The notes below the pieces were generated by a model, which was not told the DNA's origin, did no database searches, and saw nothing but the letters and a program-made list of their open reading frames with translations. Of a stretch of DNA of 60,645 nt, positions 47,954-55,248 are shown one piece after another (the first letter of the stretch is position 1; every line of letters begins with the position of its first letter). Source of the stretch: Streptococcus pseudopneumoniae (GTDB lineage Bacteria > Bacillota > Bacilli > Lactobacillales > Streptococcaceae). The stretch is taken from the NCBI RefSeq assembly GCF_001074565.1, contig NZ_JUQX01000003.1, forward strand, positions 1-60,645, written 5' to 3'. Position numbers and translations under genes: made by a program.

Positions 47954-49087
47954 TTTTGAACTAAAATTAATTTATTAAACACTTCTCATAAGCATATCTA
48001 TTAACCGTCTGAGAGCAAAGATTTTATCAACTATTTAAAATTACTGACTTTCAAAAATTAGTCTTATTGTAAAATAAAGTGAAACACAAAAGACATGTTT
48101 GTCTAATATATTATAGTCTCAAAAATATTACAAAATTATAGGAAAATGTTCACAAATCAATCATACAAGCACTTCTCTGAAGCTGAACAATACTAAATTT
48201 TAGTTTTATTTAAACAAAGGAAAAAACTGCTTATACTGCTCGTCGTTAGGATAGAAAACGTTCTATTTTTACTTGTAAAACTAATCTAGATTCTGTAACA
48301 CCGGTGAAACAAATCAATGATAGAAGATCTACTGATAACAGTATTATGCAAATCCAATCTAGAATTTTCATTATCATTCTATAGAAGCTAGCTATTACTT
48401 GTAACTAAATAAGATTTAGCCTGACTTTCTGACAGAGTTCACATAAGTGAAGAAAAAAACCAAGGGGATATAGTATGAAAACTTTTATTCACACTTATAA
48501 ATTCCAACATTTTGATTCAGTTGTTTCTTAAATCAAGATGATTTATGACTATATGCATCAAGAAAAGTTTATTAAATTACCTAGTGTTGTACAACTTTTT
48601 AATAAATCTACCAAGACTATATCTCCTAAAAACAACTAGGTGATACAAATTTATGATGGAGTAGAATAAATTAATAATTGGATACGTTTCTGATATTGTG
48701 AACTAGAATCTGTTATTGCTTAAAATATGGTCAGTAAACCTTCTATTCTGATCTCAGTAGAGTGACAAACTTGCTATGCTATCTCAAGGAAACTCTTAGA
48801 TAAGAAGGTAGAATATGTCAATCAAGATGTATCATAACGCAAGATCAGAAACAGGGATCTTTATGTTATTAACATGTATAAAATAAACCATACTTTTCCT
48901 CCTTCTTATTCTTGATTGAAGTATTAGAGGAGAATCGGAGGTGCACGCTTTTTCATAAAAACTCTCAATTTTTTGTCTTCATTATTAAGAGTGAAAAATC
49001 AGGTTATTTTACCGCCGGTTTTTAGAAAAGATGGTCTTAATATCACGTTAACTAAGGAACTCTATGACTAGACTAAAATATTATAAT
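47954..49087. other. Decayed AT-rich region
   Basis: About 1.1 kb with stop codons in all frames and no intact gene. It holds an ATTTTGAACT copy at 47952-47961, a possible GntR-like remnant at 48475-48660, and on the minus strand a ribosome site GGAGGAAAAGT followed by an 18-codon frame near 48830-48890. The junction with a truncated group II intron lies at about 49088. Confidence 0.6.
48475..48660 (+). pseudogene. Possible remnant of a GntR-type regulator
   Basis: After AAGGGG, an ATG opens MKTFIHTYKFQHFDSVVS and stops. The same frame then reads IYDYMHQEKFIKLPSVVQL and FNKSTKTIS before more stops. The LPSV-QL pattern resembles the GntR winged helix (LPSVRQL). The identification is weak and rests on about 30 residues. 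Confidence 0.3.
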
Positions 49088-49393
49088 CTAACAGTACAAT
49101 CGAGTAATGACTTGGACAATAGCTTGTTGTATCATTCTATCCATAACCGTTGGGATACCTAGCTGACGAACTCCGCCGTTAGCTTTGGGAATTTCAACTC
49201 GTAAAACTGGCTGAGGCTTGTACTTCCTCTGCTTTATGAGTTCTTTAGTTGAACGCCAGTGTTTGCGGAGATAGTCATCTATTTCGTCAATGGTTACGCC
49301 GTCAATTCCTGCTGAACCTTTGTTAGCTCTAACTTGATTGTAAGCATCCAACATATTTGAACGAGATAGGATATTATCTAGTAACTGTGACAT
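49088..49393 (-). pseudogene. Group II intron reverse transcriptase/maturase, N-terminal fragment
   Basis: The 101-residue frame matches the start of LtrA-type intron proteins: SNMLDAYNQVRANKGSAGIDGVTIDEI and IPKANGGVRQLGIPTVMDRMIQQAIVQVI. It then runs into RLYC and a stop. The catalytic YADD region, maturase and endonuclease domains are absent, so it is inactive. The break lies where decayed DNA begins. Confidence 0.9.
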
Positions 49394-49715
49394 GTGTGTA
49401 TTCCTTTCTTGTTTAGGTGTCTGTAGGATATCTTATATTGGCGAACTTTCTTCTAGTCAATACGTGACCGCCTCCAGTTCTATCAGACCGTTCTTTTACA
49501 GACACAAGTGAAGTAGGTATACTTCGGTTCGACAGCCTGTATTTCCAGTGTCAAACTTTCAACAGTCACTCCCCTGACTGTTGAAATATTCAGTCCTTCG
49601 CTCCATTTCCATTACAGAAATTTCATCACTACTATGGCTTCGGCTGAGAGCCTGCCCCAGCCATTGTTGTTCAACGAAGAATAAGTTGATAACGACAATA
49701 GGCGAGGGTACTTCT
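49394..49715 (-). mobile_element. 5' part of a group II intron RNA
   Basis: On the minus strand, structured sequence ahead of the maturase gene includes the domain-I-like stretch with GAAATTTCTGTAATGG and GGAGCGAAGG, the hairpin TTTCAACAGTCA...TGACTGTTGAAA, and the domain IV entry GGAATACACACATG. The exact 5' splice site was not identified; the boundary at about 49715 is approximate. The 3' half (domains V-VI) is missing. Confidence 0.75.
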
Positions 49716-49779
49716 TATGATTAGTTGTTACTACGTCTTATTTACTCCCATGAGACCTCACGGGATAAGTCGTACAAAG

Positions 49780-49812
49780 AAAAAAAGCAACGATTTTACG
49801 CTGCTTTTTACA
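49780..49812 (-). terminator. Terminator of the PhrA-headed operon
   Basis: On the minus strand, AAAGCAGCG-TAAAAT-CGTTGCTTT (one G-U) is followed by TTTTC. It lies about 60 bases past the ABC-F stop. Confidence 0.75.
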
Positions 49813-49870
49813 TCATGGATATTGATTAGCTATCAAAAAATAAAATGGTTCACCTATTTAGCTTACTCAA

Positions 49871-51271
49871 TCAATCTTCAAAGTAATCCTCTAGAAGCAA
49901 GTTGTTATTTAGAATGCATAACTTTTTAAAATGTAATCTTTCTTGAAAATATGTGTCATGACAAACCAAAAGTATCGAACCTGGATAACTTAATAAGAAT
50001 TTTTCTAGTGCATTAAGTGAGGTAATATCAAGAAAGTTTGTTGGTTCATCTAAAATAAGAAAATTTGAATCGCTCAGAAGGACTGATGCAAGTTGGCCTT
50101 TAACTTGCTCACCCCCAGAGAGCTTGCCAAACGGAACAAATATTTTATCAAATTTTAAATCTAGCATTGCAAGAAAGTTTATAATTAATTGTTTATTATG
50201 ACTACTTGTTTCATATATATTATCAAAGAGTGTTTTATCTTGGTCTAGTGTATTTAATTCTTGACTAAAATACCCAATTTTTAAACCTTTTGAAAAATAT
50301 CCATCTATTTCTTGATTTACTATACTTTTTAATAATGTAGTCTTTCCAGATTTATTTCTTCCAGTTAACAACCATTTTTCTCCAAACCTCATTTTTATTT
50401 GAGGTATATAAAGATCTATAAAATTTGTACTTAGCTTGCTTTCTTTTAATTCGATCATTGTATTAGAAGAATACTCTAATGTGGAGCTTATTGTTTTAAA
50501 CTTAATTTGTGTTTTAGGTGAAGGTCGGGAAGGTGCAGTCAATCTACTTAATCTTTTTTCAATAGCTTTGGCTGATTTGGCCATGGCTTTTTCTTGACTA
50601 TCGTAGCTCCCCATTTTTGAACGCGCTTTCCAGTCTGAGTTGCTGATTCTATTAGAACTTTTCTTACTAATTTTTTTTGATCTTATCTTTTTATTTTCTA
50701 ATTCTTTAGTTAACCTAGCCACCTCATTGTTATATTGAGCAATATTTTTCCAACATTGCTCTTCTATTTGATTTCTTTCATTTTCAAATTCCGTAAAATT
50801 TCCTTTGAAAACTCCTATTTGACTCCTTTCAATGAAAACAATTTTTTCTATAATATTGTCTAGTAAAAAACGATCGTGACTAACCAAAATTATTGTACCA
50901 TCAAATTTCGATATTCTATGAATTAACCATTGAACATTATGCTGATCCAAATGAGATGTCGGCTCATCTAAAATTAGTATAGAGGATCTTGAAGAAAAGG
51001 CCTCCTTTAATAACTTTAAAGAAATCTCTCCTCCTGATCCATCTCTAATCTCCTTAACTTGAGGAACATAAGCAATATCTCCATTCACTGTTATCATACC
51101 TTTGTAATCAATATCTTCCTGGATAATCATTCTTAGCAAAGTTGTTTTTCCTACACCATTACTCCCCACAATGCCTATCCGTTCACCATGATGAAGAATT
51201 AACTCAGGTATTTGAAGGATATGTCGTGAATTAATTTGTTTTTCGATATTTTTCATGCGGAGAACTTCCAT
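49871..51271 (-). CDS. ABC-F protein of the antibiotic-resistance type
   Basis: The 466-residue soluble protein has two ATPase domains: GSNGVGKTT with signature GSGGE and LILDEPTSHLD; then GRNKSGKTT with LSGGEQ and LILDEPTNFLD. A long basic linker (about residues 190-265, ending KAMAKSAKAIEKRLSRL) forms the arm that reaches into the ribosome in Vga/Lsa/Msr-type proteins. It starts 20 bases after the exporter stop (AGGAG site). In this setting it is likely self-protection against the cassette's product, an inference. Confidence 0.88.
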   Translation of the reverse strand: MEVLRMKNIEKQINSRHILQIPELILHHGERIGIVGSNGVGKTTLLRMIIQEDIDYKGMITVNGDIAYVPQVKEIRDGSGGEISLKLLKEAFSSRSSILILDEPTSHLDQHNVQWLIHRISKFDGTIILVSHDRFLLDNIIEKIVFIERSQIGVFKGNFTEFENERNQIEEQCWKNIAQYNNEVARLTKELENKKIRSKKISKKSSNRISNSDWKARSKMGSYDSQEKAMAKSAKAIEKRLSRLTAPSRPSPKTQIKFKTISSTLEYSSNTMIELKESKLSTNFIDLYIPQIKMRFGEKWLLTGRNKSGKTTLLKSIVNQEIDGYFSKGLKIGYFSQELNTLDQDKTLFDNIYETSSHNKQLIINFLAMLDLKFDKIFVPFGKLSGGEQVKGQLASVLLSDSNFLILDEPTNFLDITSLNALEKFLLSYPGSILLVCHDTYFQERLHFKKLCILNNNLLLEDYFED

Positions 51272-51291
51272 ATCAGCTCCTATATTTCAAA

Positions 51292-53067
51292 CTATTCTTC
51301 AGCGTACATTGACGATTGCATTTTATACAATTTTCTATAATACTCATCCTTATTCATTAACTCATTATGAGTTCCGAATGAATGAATTACACCGGATTTT
51401 AACACCAAAATTTTATCAGCAAATTTTACACTCGCAAGTCTGTGAGTAATATAGAAAACAGTTTTTCCTTGTGTCAATTGCAGAAAATCTTGAAATAATT
51501 CATATTCTGCTTTGGCATCAATTGATGCCGTCGGCTCATCTAATATTAAGATTGGTGCATTTGAAAAAAACGCTCTGGACAGTGCAACTTTCTGCCACTC
51601 CCCGCCAGATAATTCTTTCCCACCATCAAATTTTCTTCCCAAAACTTGGTCTAATGACATATCTTTCATATTAAACCGACCTTTATCAAGCGCTTTAGTT
51701 ATATCTTCATTTTTAAATATCCTAGATAAATCGGACAGTGCAACATTCTCTCTTAATGAAATATCAAATTTAGAAAAATCTTGGAAAATTGAAGTAATCT
51801 GCTTTCTATAATCTGTCAATTCATATTCTCTAAGTGACTTATTGTTTACTATTATATCACCCGAATAGTTAGGATAGAAAGCACATAGCAATTTGACTAG
51901 AGTCGTTTTTCCAGCTCCATTTTCCCCAACTATTGCAATTTTCTCTCCCTCAGCTATTTTAAAGCTAACGTTACTTAATACCAAATCAGAATTGTTTGAA
52001 TAAGAAAAGTTAACATTTCTAAATTCTATGATATCATCACCAAAATTATTTTCAGTTTTAGTAATTGGTACTTCTGTACTTAGCTCATCTTCAATTTCAA
52101 TAAACTTAAAAAAGTTTTCCATGTAGAGGAGAGTGTCATAGAGGAGTGAACTATCTTCTACAAGTCTAGCCATACTATTTATTGAGTAGATAATACTAGT
52201 AGAAAACACAAAAATAACACCTAAATCTAAAACACCTTTTTTGATTTGAATAATAACATATCCAAACATTAAAATTATGACGATACTATTAAGAGTTATA
52301 AATAAAGCTGAATTGGTAAATTTTTTTCTCCGATCAACTTGGAGCTTGTCAGTTATTGATGTAAATACATCTGTATATTTTGTAATAAAAAAGAAATATA
52401 AATTATAAAGCCGAATATCTTTAATGTGATTGTTACTCAAAAGAACCTGACTATAATAATCTAACTTACGAGATTCTTCACTATTAGACACAAGTGTTTC
52501 AAATGCCTGTTGCTGGATTCTATAAGCTATGATACCTTGTGGAATCAATACAACAAACAGTAGTAAACTTACTAGTATATTCACAGAGCTAACCATTAAC
52601 AGCATAGAAGCAAATACAATTGCATTGGAGATAAGGCTAGTTCCAAATACTAATAAATTTACTGGACGCCAACTTGCTTCTGAACTAAGCAACTGTATAT
52701 CGTTATAGAATTCGCTATCTTCAAAATAACTAATATTCTGTAATCTCTCTGATTTACGCATCAACTCCGTATTTAATTGATACGTCAATAAATCAGTCAT
52801 GCGACCTTGTATCATCACGAGCAGTGGGGATATTAGATTGTTAAGAAAGAAAGATCCCCCCCAAACCGCAATAAGCATAGTAAGATTTATGGAATTCAAA
52901 GAGGATATTTTATTGACAACTATGTTAGTAATAAAAATACTGATAGAAGGAAGAATAGATTGTATAGGAACCATTAAAATCATCCACAACATTATAGACT
53001 TTGATGTTTTCCACACAAAATTCAAACTTTTTAGATATAAATTTAAATAGTTAAATATTTTTTCCAT
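51292..53067 (-). CDS. ABC exporter (fused membrane and ATPase domains)
   Basis: The 591-residue half-transporter has six membrane helices (about residues 20-320) followed by an ATPase with GENGAGKTT, signature KELSGGE, LILDEPTASID and H-loop ITHR. There is no C39 peptidase domain, so it does not cleave a leader itself. This type exports lantibiotics, cyclic peptides or lipids. The frame opens at TTG 53073. ATG 53067, 9 bases from AAAAGGT, is preferred. A hairpin just upstream may attenuate its expression. Confidence 0.9.
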   Translation of the reverse strand: MEKIFNYLNLYLKSLNFVWKTSKSIMLWMILMVPIQSILPSISIFITNIVVNKISSLNSINLTMLIAVWGGSFFLNNLISPLLVMIQGRMTDLLTYQLNTELMRKSERLQNISYFEDSEFYNDIQLLSSEASWRPVNLLVFGTSLISNAIVFASMLLMVSSVNILVSLLLFVVLIPQGIIAYRIQQQAFETLVSNSEESRKLDYYSQVLLSNNHIKDIRLYNLYFFFITKYTDVFTSITDKLQVDRRKKFTNSALFITLNSIVIILMFGYVIIQIKKGVLDLGVIFVFSTSIIYSINSMARLVEDSSLLYDTLLYMENFFKFIEIEDELSTEVPITKTENNFGDDIIEFRNVNFSYSNNSDLVLSNVSFKIAEGEKIAIVGENGAGKTTLVKLLCAFYPNYSGDIIVNNKSLREYELTDYRKQITSIFQDFSKFDISLRENVALSDLSRIFKNEDITKALDKGRFNMKDMSLDQVLGRKFDGGKELSGGEWQKVALSRAFFSNAPILILDEPTASIDAKAEYELFQDFLQLTQGKTVFYITHRLASVKFADKILVLKSGVIHSFGTHNELMNKDEYYRKLYKMQSSMYAEE

Positions 53068-53095
53068 GTTCAAACTACCTTTTAATAAAATTTTA

Positions 53096-53115
53096 GGCTA
53101 GAATAAACTCTAGCC
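53096..53115 (-). promoter_or_regulatory. Attenuator-like hairpin before the exporter gene
   Basis: GGCTAGA-N6-TCTAGCC is a perfect 7-bp stem. On the minus strand TAAAATTTTATT follows, a partial T-run, 28 bases before the exporter start. Confidence 0.6.
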
Positions 53116-53176
53116 CAAATTATATAAGTGCATACTTTAATTTCTAAGCGTTTAGCCAGAATACAACAACACAATA

Positions 53177-53869
53177 CTAATTAGCTTGTGCACTTAGTTG
53201 CACCTCTTCAGCTTGTAATCTCCAATTAAATGGCATACAATAAGTTTCATACAATCTTATGACTTCACTATTTTCCAAGTTAGATTGTTCTAAAACATGG
53301 TATCTATCTCGCATACTACCACCTTGGTCTTGAAGAATACATTTCTGATACGGTGCCAAAGTAAACAAAGTAAATTTATTTCCTAACTCATCAAACTCAA
53401 ATACTTCAACGGGTTTATCATATGAATAATATACATCTATATTATTCGCAACCATTTCAATAGTAACTTGATTATGACCTGTATAACAACTTGTTCTATA
53501 TTTAGCTCCTGCTTCAATTGTCTGATAAGAAGGAATAACATGAACATGTCCAAAATGAACTGGAATTACTCCCTTAACTGTCATTTCTAAACAGAATTGA
53601 CTTTCAGGTGCAAGTCTATAAATATTTTCATATGAGTCAGTAATCTCAACAAATGAATTATTTGTATCAACTAGGGCATCCGCACCAAGAATCATCCCTG
53701 CTTCAAGCGAATAAACCTCATCTTGATATCTCACAGTTGCATCACTGCCTGAGACATACCTTACAATACAAGGATTGTTTCCTTTTTGGAAATCACCAAT
53801 TTTTGTGTAGTGACGCTCATGATTTCCGATATCATCAATAGTAGTATATAAACCAACAATATTATTCAT
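53177..53869 (-). CDS. FecR-like beta-rich protein of unknown function
   Basis: The 230-residue protein has no signal peptide or membrane helix. Residues 36-95 have the look of a FecR domain (VRYQDEVYSLEAGMILGADA, then LAPES near 87). Residues 101-185 form a second beta-rich part with H105, H108 and H110 in PVHFGHVH. The C terminus (NWRLQAEEVQLSAQAN) is helical and alanine/glutamine rich. Strong AGGAGG site. It is the first gene after phrA, but no enzyme family is recognised. It may be a modification, carrier or immunity protein. Confidence 0.7.
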   Translation of the reverse strand: MNNIVGLYTTIDDIGNHERHYTKIGDFQKGNNPCIVRYVSGSDATVRYQDEVYSLEAGMILGADALVDTNNSFVEITDSYENIYRLAPESQFCLEMTVKGVIPVHFGHVHVIPSYQTIEAGAKYRTSCYTGHNQVTIEMVANNIDVYYSYDKPVEVFEFDELGNKFTLFTLAPYQKCILQDQGGSMRDRYHVLEQSNLENSEVIRLYETYCMPFNWRLQAEEVQLSAQAN

Positions 53870-53918
53870 TATAATCCCTCCTAATATGTAAAAATGTATG
53901 CACTCCTATCCCAAATAA

Positions 53919-54089
53919 TTAATCAGCCTTCCCAACATCAAGACCATTGGACTTCTTTTGTGATTGCACTCGAATCTCCAATTGTTTATTCTTCTGAATA
54001 AACTGTTGGTAAGGAATTGTATTACTAAACATAAAAACACCTAGTAATGCAAATGTAACTAATTTTTTAATTCCACGTTTTTTTCTCAT
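53919..54089 (-). CDS. phrA: PhrA-type signalling pro-peptide
   Basis: This gene is missing from simple ORF lists because of its size. The 56-residue product has a basic start (MRKKRGIKK), a hydrophobic signal helix (LVTFALLGVFMF), a polar middle and C terminus SNGLDVGKAD. The last residues match the mature pneumococcal PhrA signal, which is exported, trimmed, re-imported by oligopeptide permease and bound by TprA. AAAGGGG precedes the ATG. Divergent from tprA, head of the FecR-like/exporter/ABC-F operon. Confidence 0.93.
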   Translation of the reverse strand: MRKKRGIKKLVTFALLGVFMFSNTIPYQQFIQKNKQLEIRVQSQKKSNGLDVGKAD

Positions 54090-54121
54090 GCAATGAAACC
54101 CCTTTCTGTTTCCTTGTTTTT

Positions 54122-54150
54122 ATTCTAACACATATATATTATTTAGTCAA
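54122..54150 (-). promoter_or_regulatory. phrA operon promoter
   Basis: On the minus strand, TTGACT (54150-54145) and TAGAAT (54127-54122) have 17-base spacing. An A14 tract (54186-54173) lies 23 bases above the -35 and could act as an UP element. Confidence 0.8.
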
Positions 54151-54163
54151 TCATTTTTATTAC

Positions 54164-54232
54164 ATTTTGAACTTTTTTTTTTTTTTATTACCATAAAGAA
54201 TTATTCATTCCTTTGACTTGCTATTTTGAACT
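54164..54232. promoter_or_regulatory. Repeated ATTTTGAACT sites in the tprA-phrA intergenic region
   Basis: ATTTTGAACT occurs at 54164-54173 and 54223-54232, between the divergent genes. The first sits just above the phrA -35, the second ahead of tprA. They are candidate TprA operators; the assignment is inferred from position. Confidence 0.45.
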
Positions 54233-54280
54233 AAAAATTTTATAATGAAATTAAGCAAATAGGAAGGTTTATTATCTTTA

Positions 54281-55144
54281 ATGAATACACTCGCAGAGAA
54301 ATTCAGATTGAAAAGAAAAGAGTTGAGACTCTCCCAACAAACTCTTGCAGAAGGAATTTGTGAACAAAGCCAGATTAGTAAAATTGAGAGAGGGCATTTC
54401 ATTCCCTCCGCAGACCTTTTGTTCAAACTCTCACAACGACTTGAAGTACCATTAGATTATTTTTTTAATGAACAAATTGAAATTAAATCTAACCTCTCTA
54501 ATTTCAAGCAGTTATCTGCTCGACTATTAGATGACAGAAATTATGACGATTTGGAATATATTTATCGAATAGAGATTGAACGAAGTACTTTTCTAACACT
54601 AGAAGACCGAACTTACCTTGAATGGATTAAAGCTATTATTGACTTCTATCAATATGACAGTAAGTGTGAGGCTATTTCTTCATTGGAAAATTTATTATTA
54701 AAAGTCTCCTCAAATACTCTGATTTATTTAAAGGCATTGAATACTCTATCTAATTTCTATTCCTTAGTGGGTCGTGAACAAGAATATGAGGCAAACTACT
54801 CTCATTTAATGGAGTTATATCAGACAAAAAATTTTGAGCATCAAGAGTTTTTATTTGGCTACATCAGAGTTCGTTACAACTACGCGCACTACCTAGTGTC
54901 AAAGGAAAAATATAACGAAGCCATCCAAGAAGCTCTTGAGACTATTGAACTCTGTAAACAAAGACAGACAAGCTACCAACTAGCTCCCCTACTTATTCTT
55001 GTAGGAAATGCTGGAGCCAAATTTCTAGACAAAGAACAAGTCAAAAATTATTATATAGAAGCAAGAGAGCTATGCAAGATTTATAACAATCCTTTAATGC
55101 TGATGAAGATAGAAAATTATTTGAAGGAACTAGATGCTGTTTAG
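54281..55144 (+). CDS. tprA: TprA-like RRNPP (PlcR-type) peptide-responsive regulator
   Basis: The 287-residue protein matches the size and layout of pneumococcal TprA: an N-terminal XRE helix-turn-helix (KRKELRLSQQTLAEGICEQSQISKIERG, residues 10-37) and a C-terminal domain of about five TPR repeats that binds the signal peptide. In pneumococcus TprA represses phrA and its adjacent cluster until PhrA peptide relieves it. The ATG lies 13 bases after AGGAAGG, a long gap that suggests weak translation, fitting a repressor. Confidence 0.92.
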   Translation: MNTLAEKFRLKRKELRLSQQTLAEGICEQSQISKIERGHFIPSADLLFKLSQRLEVPLDYFFNEQIEIKSNLSNFKQLSARLLDDRNYDDLEYIYRIEIERSTFLTLEDRTYLEWIKAIIDFYQYDSKCEAISSLENLLLKVSSNTLIYLKALNTLSNFYSLVGREQEYEANYSHLMELYQTKNFEHQEFLFGYIRVRYNYAHYLVSKEKYNEAIQEALETIELCKQRQTSYQLAPLLILVGNAGAKFLDKEQVKNYYIEARELCKIYNNPLMLMKIENYLKELDAV

Positions 55145-55186
55145 TTTATCTTGATATTGGAGTGCTACTTAAACATTAAATAACCT

Positions 55187-55230
55187 GTAAGGCTGATAGT
55201 GATATTAATACTATCAGCCTTATAATTTTT
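55187..55230. terminator. Bidirectional terminator between tprA and the relaxase gene
   Basis: AAGGCTGATAGT-N9-ACTATCAGCCTT is a 12-bp perfect stem followed by ATAATTTTT. It serves tprA and the converging relaxase gene. Confidence 0.9.
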
Positions 55231-55248
55231 CCATGGTATCTCAAATAA

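Noticed and set aside
48830..48890. A minus-strand 18-codon frame behind a perfect GGAGGAAAAGT site
   Set aside because: The ribosome site is good, but the peptide is short, has no signal or motif, and lies in decayed DNA; reported only as part of that region.
53095..53176. Search for a small precursor peptide between the FecR-like gene and the exporter
   Set aside because: No start codon with a ribosome site on the operon strand; only the attenuator-like hairpin is present.
54205..54426. Minus-strand frame over the tprA promoter and start
   Set aside because: Antisense to tprA's helix-turn-helix; lacks a ribosome site. The real small gene here is phrA, lower down.
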